Origin: Collinsella aerofaciens
GTDB lineage: Bacteria > Actinomycetota > Coriobacteriia > Coriobacteriales > Coriobacteriaceae
Assembly (NCBI RefSeq): GCF_902364945.1
Contig: NZ_CABJFS010000012.1
Coordinates: 3,511-67,510, forward strand
Length of the DNA: 64,000 nucleotides
Direction of reading: 5' to 3'
Made by a program: the position numbers and the translations under genes. Numbering within the stretch: the first letter of the stretch is position 1; each line of letters begins with the position of its first letter. This document shows, one piece after another, positions 15,301 through 23,113 of this stretch. The notes below the pieces were generated by a model. It saw only the letters and a program-made list of their open reading frames with translations, did no database searches and was not told where the DNA came from.

Positions 15301-17624
15301 TTTACTTTAGGAGGCGCGCATAGCAGCCTTGCCTTACTTTCGGTCTCGGCTATTGCCTGGTCTCTTCTCTCCTCTCCACCGAGCATCTCAACTATCTGAC
15401 TATCAAGACCTCGCTCCGGAGAAACATCCCATATTTTGAGCAGCTCATTAAACAGCGGCTTTAATACAACAAATTGCGGAAAGAGCTCATCAAAGTTCTT
15501 GCCAAACGTTTCCGCGGTCGCATGCAGCTCATAGTCATAGGCAACTGCAGGAGCGACCATTGCCCTACAATAAGCGGCCAGCTGTAAGGCGCTAGTATCG
15601 GCAGTAACGGTAGGAAACGCAGCCTTCAATTCGGAGCCGCGATACAGGTGACGTTCAATTTTAGAATCGCAGCCATAGGCCATCTGAAGTGAAGCCAACT
15701 GAGCCCAAGGTCGATCGCCCTCCAACGAGAGGGCCTTAAGAAAATAATGCGCTGCAACTAGCGATTGGATTCTATTTTGCTCATTAAGCAGCTTGCCGAC
15801 AAATAGTCGAGCTTCATCGTCTGATGGAGGCATCTTGCGTTTGACAAGTATGCTGGCCATTTGGTTCGAATCCATTTCATCCGTGATGTCAGGATGAATA
15901 GAAACATCAGAGTTTTCATGTTCGGCTTCTTGGGCGCCCGAATCGACCGCCACACCCTCTGCCCCATTTGAATCATCAGTTGAGGTGAGATTATTACGAT
16001 CGCACTCATGCACCTCATTCAGAATGACAACCTCGGAGTCTATAGCGAAGTCAGCAGGACCTTGGTCTGATTCCAAGGATTCAGATGATGAAGGTAATGG
16101 CGTATTATCTTCGTCTTCTTCATCCGCGAATTCAAGTTTCGCAAAAGCGTCTTCTAATAAGCCATCCTTTAGAACGAACCAATGGTCGATATTTGCGCTA
16201 TCGACGTTTTCTTTTGGCGCAACGTTGGACAGAACGTTGTTGCCTTCCAACGAAAGTCTTTCGCCTTCGGGAGCGAGGACGCAGTTAATGAGCTGATCAT
16301 TAAAATAGACCAAAACAGCAGAAGGAGTACTCCCAAAGAGGCTATCGAGCAGTTTTGATTTGTTCACTCCCGAATTTGAATCTTCGACATAGCATAAGTA
16401 ATCAATCAGAAGGTCGTATGAACGCAAAACCTCTACAATGTCCCTGGACTTAATATCTTTGATGCGCTCAGCAGCCGTGTCTATATTTCTAATGCCGTTT
16501 GAAATCCTGCTCTCCGGCATCGGTATTAACCAAGGTGATTTTCGGCAAGCATTCTTGTAGTTATATACGGTTTCTTTGCTACAAAGTACAGCAGCAGGGA
16601 CCGTTAGGAAATATTGAGTATTGTCACTGACCGCGACTGATTCTAAATAAGTCTTTTTGACAAGACGATCGATAATCGTCTGAACGGCTTCGGGAACGGT
16701 ATCCCATTCGTAAAACGATGATGCAATTCGAGCAATCTGGCCTGAAGTGAGTCCAGGCCATGACGCGAGCAGCGAGAATGTAAATCTAGCAACATATCCA
16801 GCATTCAATACGTCGCTCTGGAGTTTCTTAATGCCGAGTTTTTTCTTGCCAAGAGAAGGCCTTTGAGGCGCTAATGGAGCCGATTCTTTTTCAGCGCATC
16901 CACCATCTTCTTCAATAGAGGATAAGGCTTCACTCTTCACTTCGGAAACAGGCAAGACAGGGTCGCTCTTTGCCTGATAAACTGCAGCCTGAGGCTCCGG
17001 CTGTTTTATGGGATTCGGGTTGTGGGGTTCATAGTAGACACCTGCTATAAGACCGTAGATAATACGCTGCGGAAAGAGGCCGGCAAGTTCTTCAGAAAGA
17101 TCGATACCCCTATCATCGGTCATGTCCTCATGATGTAGGGCCTCCATAAAAAGCTGTTTAGGCCTAACTACATTGTTATTTAAACCCGATTCGCCCTGAT
17201 TTAAAGACAGTGGGTCATTTTTTAGACTATCAAGCAAGTCTGATGCCTCGCTTTGAATGGGAATAAGGTCTCCCATAAAGGCATCCTTGTCAGACTTAAC
17301 TCTAACAAACCTCTCAAGTAAAGAAATAATTGGTTGTAATGCAGCAATTAATTGTCGGCGTTCATTTTCGTCAATTGTTTCAATATATGAGCAAAAAGCT
17401 GCATCAGCATCATTCACACCGTCGGCGTTAGCGCAATGAATGGCAGCACCTTTTGCTTTCTCATATGCTGATCTTAAATCTGAAAGAGAAAGGCTCAGAT
17501 CATGAATGGCATCTGTATTAGGTGAAATACCATGCTCTATTGAATCAAGGGCGCTACTCAATCGCTTTCTTGCAACATCAGAAAGCGCATTAAATTGCTC
17601 AAGAGCGATTTTGGTATCAAACAT
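12282..17624 (-). CDS. Giant NTPase of the defence island (1780 aa)
   Basis: The protein begins MFDTKIALEQFNALSDVARK; the ATG follows AGGGG by ~9 nt. Residues 1-~480 are mostly helical, ~495-620 are acidic low-complexity (DEEDEDNTPLPSSSESLESD), and ~620-1300 form a long helical scaffold. A conserved-looking block (LDVLLLFGSLSPRDI ... LVFVDSPMRLEDKRAL) comes before the P-loop. Walker A is YGGRQLGKTALL at ~1417 and Walker B VLLLLDECDNFL at ~1503, followed by a winged-helix-like tail: a STAND/Orc1-like ATPase. It heads a minus-strand set with the HEPN, OLD-like and Dam genes. Its size and C-terminal NTPase placement recall anti-phage STAND sensors, but I cannot assign it to a named system. Confidence 0.65.
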   Translation of the reverse strand: MFDTKIALEQFNALSDVARKRLSSALDSIEHGISPNTDAIHDLSLSLSDLRSAYEKAKGAAIHCANADGVNDADAAFCSYIETIDENERRQLIAALQPIISLLERFVRVKSDKDAFMGDLIPIQSEASDLLDSLKNDPLSLNQGESGLNNNVVRPKQLFMEALHHEDMTDDRGIDLSEELAGLFPQRIIYGLIAGVYYEPHNPNPIKQPEPQAAVYQAKSDPVLPVSEVKSEALSSIEEDGGCAEKESAPLAPQRPSLGKKKLGIKKLQSDVLNAGYVARFTFSLLASWPGLTSGQIARIASSFYEWDTVPEAVQTIIDRLVKKTYLESVAVSDNTQYFLTVPAAVLCSKETVYNYKNACRKSPWLIPMPESRISNGIRNIDTAAERIKDIKSRDIVEVLRSYDLLIDYLCYVEDSNSGVNKSKLLDSLFGSTPSAVLVYFNDQLINCVLAPEGERLSLEGNNVLSNVAPKENVDSANIDHWFVLKDGLLEDAFAKLEFADEEDEDNTPLPSSSESLESDQGPADFAIDSEVVILNEVHECDRNNLTSTDDSNGAEGVAVDSGAQEAEHENSDVSIHPDITDEMDSNQMASILVKRKMPPSDDEARLFVGKLLNEQNRIQSLVAAHYFLKALSLEGDRPWAQLASLQMAYGCDSKIERHLYRGSELKAAFPTVTADTSALQLAAYCRAMVAPAVAYDYELHATAETFGKNFDELFPQFVVLKPLFNELLKIWDVSPERGLDSQIVEMLGGEERRDQAIAETESKARLLCAPPKVKAMIKGIPEFLELSFGDSSDLGSVLTIVANDDRESRPLIEDVLAQFKVGSSDAEQDKAISDFIDSKWRMAVNGKKNRGMNLEYAARKHLVSAIEDRIEVLKEWNTLIGSSFREGALEQLGNLKDRILVLTDEVSVSGAAYNPVDSTVLDALFTDIKRLLTGNSSCTMDYEQFLATGCISIDSGLPVLNMDLSRVVYCEPWRVLLEHHLSPKLDSAEAARQIADPSSRLFDNLGQLDNILNLCGAIEGVLPPSDLDRKNAHQSALDELDKYKDMLEMAYAYNKIDEQQKERLLEIARLNMGFFFDLEDYANWKWFLKGLQKQVDDLSLSRKTDLDRRLSSCRRKIQGKKSSLLDKATVLFEEGNYAVVEEYLNRIDAGKLDLDVTPITESDVFSEFISDDVYKQLFDCCKKSNNRNDFAKFAKSYINKNAPKSWDTDYKDSGYKENALKMVGSWPKRGNKTGSADCKDIATFLRALGLSVRQVERTSQGQARYSASLRPASRGTTQYSHPIAAFGTKMPSKLDVLLLFGSLSPRDILSKVRAAGLTRMSLVFVDSPMRLEDKRALAELSHASNNHLQFIVIDQVLALFLALHEEPERLQLMLKCALPFTFYQPFVRDGGPTPDEMFCGRDAELRSIMDPGGAIIVYGGRQLGKTALLQRAESLCQKPDSKEFAVYVNILNCLTEKDVACKVAEAFGAKAELSLGKVEDIRSLAAAIAKAMNSKLASRVLLLLDECDNFLNAIAEHHYRELQPLIDLKSESTNSFKFVIAGLHNVCRAKNAIQENGFSGQVGSPICVKPLSPQEALQLISRPLLYLGFQVDRYPHLETILTNTNYYPGIIQFFGHTLVETMKEQYGVYYRAADGQPPYPLLEEQLGEIINKNDLNNSIREKFRLSLELDERYFMLARCIAMLSFAAEREDDQKSLLDGFSIDAIQKSAIEFDISCLKCESQSALEILLDEMVEMGILTKPSMTVHCYKLRRHSFLNIIGPNEDAVFDDIIEANECAKV

Positions 17625-17782
17625 TGCTACACCCCTAATATAGAGATTGATGAGCTGATTTTAGCACTCGTGTCGTAGCAATAAACTTCTTCTCGATAAA
17701 CGGTAAATAGTGGCCTTTAAAGACTTTTACAGTTAGACGATCCAACACGAATCAATACAAACAAACAGCCAACAATCGCCCA

Positions 17783-20182
17783 CTAAAGCTCTGCCAAAAA
17801 CTTTTCAGCGGCCTTTACCGCATCTCTCGGTTTTCCCGTATCAACAGCCCATTCAGTTAGGCATTCTTTCTTATCGTTATAAACCTTCTTGTGCAACTCA
17901 AGCGCTTTACGCCCCTCGATGCGCGCCTCATCGATCAAGCCAGCATCCTTGAGCTCTCTTGCTTTGTTAGAACTAACATTGGCCAGCTGAAATCTAGCTC
18001 TCAAATAAGAGGAATCTCCCGTGGGGAAACCACCGCTTTTAAAGCCTCTATAGGCTTTTTCAAGCATGTTTTCAGCTTCAGGATACTTGCCCATCAACAT
18101 GTTGGCAACGCCCTTGTTGGTAAGCACGATTAAAGCCTGAAGGCTGTTTGTGCCAAACAGAGTCTTACGCGCTTTGTAGGCCTTGTCGTAATACTTCAAA
18201 GCCCTTTTAAGGTACTCTTGCCCTTCGGAAGCGTTGCCCTCTTGTTTAAGCTTGGCACCGTATTGTTGGCATGTTGCTCCGTAGTTGTTAATAAAGCGAG
18301 CCTCATCGGCATCTAGTTCCTTGGCTTTTTTATCCTTAAGCGCTCTCACAACTTGATTCTGATAGTAGAAAGCCTTGTCGAAGTCTTTGAATCGTTTCCA
18401 GGAAATACCAAGATCATTAAGCGCCGAAAGATAAATGAGCCGTTCATTCGGATAATGCTCCCTTACGTCATTTAAAACTTCAACGGTATCTGCGATGGCT
18501 TGTTCATGCCATGTTCTTTCGCCTCTGGTTAACCAAAGTTGAGTTTTAAGAGCCGCAGTCTTGAGTTTTGCTCTCAAGAAATAAATGCTAGGTTCATCTG
18601 CAGAGCTTGTAGGAGCGTAAGAACATTGAATTTCTTTATAAAGGTCATATGCCTGCTCAACTTGACCGTTGTGCCATGCCGCCTCGGCATATTGCATGCG
18701 AGCATTAAAAGCTGCCTCGGATCCAAGAACGTCCACACCTTCTACAGCAAGAAGTTGCCTTGCCTTGAGCACATGAAGTCTATAAGTATCCTTTGCATAG
18801 GCAGTCCTTTTATCGTCTGAGCCCAACTGCCCGAGCAAATCTCCGCACGCCTTGAAAAGCTTCAATACGACAGGGCCCTTAGCAGATCTACGAATGAGAT
18901 CGGCGACAACCTCATGCATTTCAAAGCTATCTTGCCGCTTCCATACAAAGGAAAGATTTTCAAGTTGAGCAATAGCATTAGGATCAATGAAGGATTCCCC
19001 CACTGCCATCATAAATTCGTAGTCCCAGTACTCAATAAAAGCAGCGGTATAGATGGCAGGCTTAAGGGAGGCATCGAGGCCCCGTAAATACACTTCGACG
19101 AGATTATCATAATCAACAATGCAAAGAAGGTCGCGCCTTGCCTCCGCGACTGACGATCTATTAATCATGTCAGCAAGCATTATTAAGTATACGGGTATTC
19201 CTCTGGCTTTCTCCACAGCCAAGCTACGCAGCTCGGAATCACTGACTCCGCATTTCACCAACAGGTCGTCTGCTTCAGATGAGCTCATGGGCTCAAGCTG
19301 AACAGGAAAACGAACCACATTTTTCCATGCAAGTCTGCAGCGCCCAGCGACAATCCAGAGAGACCCCTTTGTCTCCGAGATGGTCTTTGCCCAATCGTAT
19401 CGACCTATTCGCCATTCACCAGCAACCCAACCCAGCTTCTCAAATGTATCCAAAAAGAAGATAAGCTTCCGTTCATTGCGACCAGTCCACGCTTCGATAT
19501 CAGACTTAAGACTAGCCGCCAATGACCTTTTCAAATCACTGGAGGTTTTCTCTTCCGTTAGGCTCTTCCATTCATTACACGCTTTGGCACTTTTAATAGA
19601 ATCGGCTGCATAAACCCCAATCTCAATGGCAGCATTAAGAATAGAGCCACCAAGGCCTTGGGTAAATTGATCAATAAAGGGAGCAGCAAGACCCGACAAC
19701 ATCGTCGAAATCTCGACTCCCTTATTTTTTGCTTGCTCAAAATCAGCGCAGAACTCGGCTTTAGCCAATGCAAAATTCGATGCTTTTGCTCTCCATGCGT
19801 AGTAATTCATCCTAAAGGTTGGACTTGGCACTCCGTTGCATGCAAGAAGATCCGAGAGCTCTTTTAGAATCTTCTCTTCAGAGGTTATCTCTTCTCCTTC
19901 AAAGCTATGCCTGGTAACAACGGTATTGTGGGTAAACCTATGTGTAAAGTCGGAATACAACTCTTCCATGAGGAACGTCTTCCCAAGCCCGCCGGTCCCG
20001 TAGATCGAAAAGACCTTGCCAGTCCCGTTTTCCTTCGAAAGCACTTCGGCAGCAACTTCTTGAATATGCGCTCGCGAACTTGAACGACCGCTCATCTCAG
20101 ACGATGGCTTCAAGGTGTAGTCATTGGCCATGCTTGCTGCATAGCTCTGATCGTCGCCAAGAACAAAGACATCAGTTCCCAT
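17783..20182 (-). CDS. STAND ATPase with C-terminal TPR repeats (799 aa)
   Basis: The ATG follows GGGGT by 7 nt. After ~50 residues comes Walker A IYGTGGLGKTFLM (about 58-66), then Walker B KLIFFLDTFEKLG (~244), then GRCRLAWKN and a GIPVYLIMLAD segment typical of NB-ARC/STAND proteins. A winged-helix-like region follows. From ~480 to the end are TPR-like repeats (AEAAWHNGQVEQAYDLYKEI, LKYYDKAYKARKTL, GKYPEAENMLEKAY). Such proteins are ligand-sensing switches related to bacterial NLR/Avs defence proteins. No effector domain is visible at the N-terminus, so the effector must be elsewhere. It lies 30 nt behind a 54-aa ORF. Confidence 0.75.
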   Translation of the reverse strand: MGTDVFVLGDDQSYAASMANDYTLKPSSEMSGRSSSRAHIQEVAAEVLSKENGTGKVFSIYGTGGLGKTFLMEELYSDFTHRFTHNTVVTRHSFEGEEITSEEKILKELSDLLACNGVPSPTFRMNYYAWRAKASNFALAKAEFCADFEQAKNKGVEISTMLSGLAAPFIDQFTQGLGGSILNAAIEIGVYAADSIKSAKACNEWKSLTEEKTSSDLKRSLAASLKSDIEAWTGRNERKLIFFLDTFEKLGWVAGEWRIGRYDWAKTISETKGSLWIVAGRCRLAWKNVVRFPVQLEPMSSSEADDLLVKCGVSDSELRSLAVEKARGIPVYLIMLADMINRSSVAEARRDLLCIVDYDNLVEVYLRGLDASLKPAIYTAAFIEYWDYEFMMAVGESFIDPNAIAQLENLSFVWKRQDSFEMHEVVADLIRRSAKGPVVLKLFKACGDLLGQLGSDDKRTAYAKDTYRLHVLKARQLLAVEGVDVLGSEAAFNARMQYAEAAWHNGQVEQAYDLYKEIQCSYAPTSSADEPSIYFLRAKLKTAALKTQLWLTRGERTWHEQAIADTVEVLNDVREHYPNERLIYLSALNDLGISWKRFKDFDKAFYYQNQVVRALKDKKAKELDADEARFINNYGATCQQYGAKLKQEGNASEGQEYLKRALKYYDKAYKARKTLFGTNSLQALIVLTNKGVANMLMGKYPEAENMLEKAYRGFKSGGFPTGDSSYLRARFQLANVSSNKARELKDAGLIDEARIEGRKALELHKKVYNDKKECLTEWAVDTGKPRDAVKAAEKFLAEL

Positions 20183-20212
20183 TGCAGTACCCCAATCTTA
20201 TAGTTTCAGAAG

Positions 20213-20377
20213 TTATCGATAGTCGCTTCCAGTTTCTTTTCGAAGGGATTTCAGAGTTTTATCCTTTCTGGCCTTACGACCATCAGAGTTCCTAAGTGTT
20301 CCTGCAGGAAGGTCATGCTTCTTCTCGTAGGTACCAACCGTACAGTCGCTTCTCGTTTTCCTGACTTTTCCAAACAT
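20213..20377 (-). CDS. Small basic protein with internal duplication (54 aa), upstream of the STAND gene
   Basis: The ATG at 20377 follows AAGGAGGAAAGG, an excellent ribosome binding site, which sets the start inside a longer open frame. The protein starts MFGKVRKTRSDCTVGTYEKK and is rich in Lys/Arg. Two halves repeat: RKTRSDCTVGTYEKKH and RKARKDKTLKSLRKET. I have seen similar VGTxEK-type small proteins but know no function. It ends 30 nt before the STAND ATPase and is probably cotranscribed, so it could be an accessory, trigger or restraint for it. Confidence 0.7.
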   Translation of the reverse strand: MFGKVRKTRSDCTVGTYEKKHDLPAGTLRNSDGRKARKDKTLKSLRKETGSDYR

Positions 20378-20527
20378 TCCTTTCCTCCTTACATAGGACG
20401 TAATATGCCAGCAATAAATACAAACAGCGAATGGTCCGAGGTATGCGCGGCTCACATAAAGCGAGTGCTCTATAATTCGCTGTGTGAAAGAATCGAAGCT
20501 TTATTAGCAATGAGGGCTATAAGGGGT

Positions 20528-20560
20528 GGGCGGCCCTTTGCAGAAAGCAAAGGGCCGCCC
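20528..20560 (-). terminator. Strong hairpin after the polysaccharide operon
   Basis: GGGCGGCCCTTTGC (20528-20541) and GCAAAGGGCCGCCC (20547-20560) form a perfect 14-bp stem with a 5-nt loop. It lies ~110 nt past the capG stop, before the 54-aa ORF. There is no clear T-run on either side. Nothing else is seen in 20378-20672. Confidence 0.65.
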
Positions 20561-20672
20561 ATTGTACTAATTCCTCAATACAAATCTTTCGTATAGAATT
20601 TGTCGGCAACATCTGCAAGATGTTTAGCCGATAATTGGCAATATTTAAAATGGCTATCCATTAGTAATGAGG

Positions 20673-21857
20673 CTAGAGGCTCTTCCTCCACACCATCTTG
20701 TCCACGACGCCGGTGTAGCTCTGGATGATCTTGACCACCTTGGTGGACACGGTCTCGTCGGCGTAGTCGGGGACGGGAGCCTCGGGCAGCGACCCCTCCG
20801 CATCGAGCTCGACGGCGGTGCGGACGGCCTGGAGCAGGCCGCGCTCGCTGATGCCGGCCAGCGTGAAGCACGCCTTGTCCAGGGCCTCGGGGCGCTCGGT
20901 GGAGGTGCGGATGCACACCGCCGGGAACGGATGCCCGACGCTCGCGAAGAAGCTGGACTCCTCGGGCAGGGTACCGGAGTCAGACACCACGGCGAAGGCG
21001 TTCATCTGCAGGCAGTTGTAGTCGTGGAAGCCCATGGGCTCGTGCATGCGGACGCGGGGGTCGAGCTGAAAGCCGGTGGCCTCCAGGCGCTTGCGGGAGC
21101 GCGGGTGACAGGAGTACAGGATCGGCATGTCGTACCTCTCGGCCAGCGCGTTAATGGCGGTGAACAGGCTCGTGAAGTTGACCTCGGTGTCGATGTTCTC
21201 CTCGCGGTGGGCGGACAGCAGCATGTACTTCTTCGGCTCCAGCCCGAGCTCGGTCAGGACGTCCGACGCCTCGATCTTCTCCAGGTTGGCGCGCAGGACC
21301 TCTGCCATGGGCGACCCGGTGACGTAGGTGCGCTCGGGGGCGCAGCCGGTGTCCTTCAGGTAGCGGCGGGCGTGCTCGGAGTAGGCCAGGTTGACGTCGG
21401 AGATCACGTCGACGATGCGGCGGTTGGTCTCCTCGGGCAGGCACTCGTCCTTGCAGCGGTTGCCCGCCTCCATGTGGAAGATGGGGATGTGCAGGCGCTT
21501 GGCCGCGATGGCGGACAGGCAGCTGTTAGTGTCGCCCAGGATCAGAAGGGCGTCGGGCTGGACCTGGACCATGAGCCTGTAGCTCGCGGCGATGATGTTG
21601 CCCACGGTCTCGCCGAGGTCGGCGCCCACGGCGTCCAGGTAGACGTCGGGGTCGGCGAGCTCCAGGTCGCGGAAGAAGATGCCGTTGAGCGTGTAGTCGT
21701 AGTTCTGACCGGTGTGCGCCAGCAGGCAGTCGAAGTGGCGGCGGCACTTCTTGATGACCTCGGACAGGCGGATGACCTCGGGGCGGGTGCCCACGATAAT
21801 GAGCAGCTTCAGGCGGCCGTCGTCCTCGAATGCGATATCGGAATAGTCCTTGCCCAT
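20673..21857 (-). CDS. capG: UDP-N-acetylglucosamine 2-epimerase family, CapG/FnlC-type
   Basis: The 394-aa protein is a non-hydrolysing UDP-GlcNAc 2-epimerase by motif: LLIIVGTRPEVIRLSEVI, HTGQNYD, ILGDTNSCLSA, HMEAGNRC, PEETNRRIVD, LSAHREENID, SDSGTLPEES. In the CapEFG/FnlABC route this type epimerises C2 of UDP-2-acetamido-2,6-dideoxy-L-talose to give UDP-N-acetyl-L-fucosamine. The assignment as CapG rather than WecB/MnaA rests on capF 4 nt upstream and capE in the same operon. High GC, like capF and capE but unlike the genes between them. Last gene of the operon. Confidence 0.85.
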   Translation of the reverse strand: MGKDYSDIAFEDDGRLKLLIIVGTRPEVIRLSEVIKKCRRHFDCLLAHTGQNYDYTLNGIFFRDLELADPDVYLDAVGADLGETVGNIIAASYRLMVQVQPDALLILGDTNSCLSAIAAKRLHIPIFHMEAGNRCKDECLPEETNRRIVDVISDVNLAYSEHARRYLKDTGCAPERTYVTGSPMAEVLRANLEKIEASDVLTELGLEPKKYMLLSAHREENIDTEVNFTSLFTAINALAERYDMPILYSCHPRSRKRLEATGFQLDPRVRMHEPMGFHDYNCLQMNAFAVVSDSGTLPEESSFFASVGHPFPAVCIRTSTERPEALDKACFTLAGISERGLLQAVRTAVELDAEGSLPEAPVPDYADETVSTKVVKIIQSYTGVVDKMVWRKSL

Positions 21858-21861
21858 GCGG

Positions 21862-23091
21862 CTAGACCTCCTCGTAGTAGGTGTCGGGATTCTCGGGGTC
21901 GAAGGGCTCGTTGGCCCACATGACCGTCACGAGGTCCTCGGTGTCGGACAGGTTGGTGATGGAGTGCGTGTAGCCGGGGACCATCTCCACGGCGCGCATG
22001 TCCGAACCCGAGACGGTGTACTCGTCGACGGGGAACGGGTTTCCATCGGAGTCCTCCCCCACCTTCCTGAGCTTGATGGAGGCGGTGCCGGAGACCACCA
22101 GGAACCTCTCCCACTTGCTCATGTGCCAGTGGTTGCCCTTGGTGATACCGGGCCTCGAGACGTTGATGGAGACCTGGCCGCGCTCCGGCGTGCGCAGGAA
22201 CTCGGTGAACGAGCCGCGCACGTCCACGTTAGGCTTGAGTCCGTAGGCGAAGTGCCCCGGCTCGTAGTAGGACAGGAACGTGCTCCAGAGCTTCTTGGAG
22301 AAGGAGCCCTCGGTCAGGTCGGGCACCGAGAGCGTCTCGCGGCTGTCTCGGAAACTGTCCAGCAGGTAGACGATCTCGCCCAGCGTCTTCACGTCGGTTT
22401 CTGGGACGTAGCAGAACTGATCTCCCTCGATGCGCTCGAGCCCCTCGTATCCGCAGCGGTGCTCACGCCCCAGCAGGGCGCCCAGCATCTCGTCGACCAG
22501 GTCGTCGATGTAGAGGAGCTCGAGCTCCACCGAGGGGTCGTTCACGGTGTAGGGGCGGCCGTTGGCGATGGCGTCGCAGAAGGTCGCCACGGCGGAGTTG
22601 TAGCGCGGGCGGCACCACTTGCCGTAGAGGTTGGGGAAGCGGTAGATGAGTACCGGGGCGCCCGTGCGCTCGGAATACTCGCGGAACAGGCCCTCCCCCG
22701 CGAGCTTGGACTCGCCGTAGACCGAGCCCTCGAAGCGGCCCGACAGGCTCGCCTGCGCGGAGCTGGAGAGCATGACGGGGCATTTATTCCCGTGGCGCTC
22801 CAAGGTGTCCAGCAGCGTGGAGGCGAACCCGAAGTTGCCCTCCATGAACTCCGCCTGGTCCTTGGGGCGGTTGACGCCGGCCAGGTTGAAGACGAAGTCG
22901 GCGCGGGAGCAGTAGTCCTCCAGCTCAGCGGGCGTCGAGTCGACGTCGTACTCCATGACCTCGAGGGGCAGCAGGCTCGCATACTTCTCGCGACGGTCCT
23001 TGCCGTCCCTTATGTTCTTCAGCGCACAGCAGAGGTTCCTACCCACGAACCCCTTCGATCCAGTGATTAGTACTTTCAAGATTAATTCCAT
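21862..23091 (-). CDS. capF: CapF/FnlB-type reductase with cupin domain
   Basis: The N-terminal NAD(P)-binding domain starts LKVLITGSKGFVGRNL, with FNLAGVNRP, VMLSSSAQAS and VYGESKLAGE (YxxxK). The C-terminal ~130 residues are a cupin (GNHWHMSKWERFLVV, PGYTHSITN). This two-domain layout is specific to CapF/FnlB, which reduces the 4-keto intermediate made by CapE on the way to UDP-L-FucNAc. The ATG at 23091 lacks a good ribosome binding site; a TTG 12 nt downstream is a possible start. GC content rises sharply just inside this gene, coming from the AT-rich flippase gene upstream. Confidence 0.85.
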   Translation of the reverse strand: MELILKVLITGSKGFVGRNLCCALKNIRDGKDRREKYASLLPLEVMEYDVDSTPAELEDYCSRADFVFNLAGVNRPKDQAEFMEGNFGFASTLLDTLERHGNKCPVMLSSSAQASLSGRFEGSVYGESKLAGEGLFREYSERTGAPVLIYRFPNLYGKWCRPRYNSAVATFCDAIANGRPYTVNDPSVELELLYIDDLVDEMLGALLGREHRCGYEGLERIEGDQFCYVPETDVKTLGEIVYLLDSFRDSRETLSVPDLTEGSFSKKLWSTFLSYYEPGHFAYGLKPNVDVRGSFTEFLRTPERGQVSINVSRPGITKGNHWHMSKWERFLVVSGTASIKLRKVGEDSDGNPFPVDEYTVSGSDMRAVEMVPGYTHSITNLSDTEDLVTVMWANEPFDPENPDTYYEEV

Positions 23092-23113
23092 TCCAAAAAT
23101 CTAGGCAAATTGG

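Noticed and set aside
6880..20400. Prophage or integrative island ends
   Set aside because: The composition shift is clear, but no integrase, phage structural gene, tRNA or flanking direct repeat was found, so no att sites are claimed.
20690..23070. Long plus-strand open frames opposite capF and capG
   Set aside because: They are shadow frames of GC-rich genes; the minus-strand proteins carry all recognised motifs.
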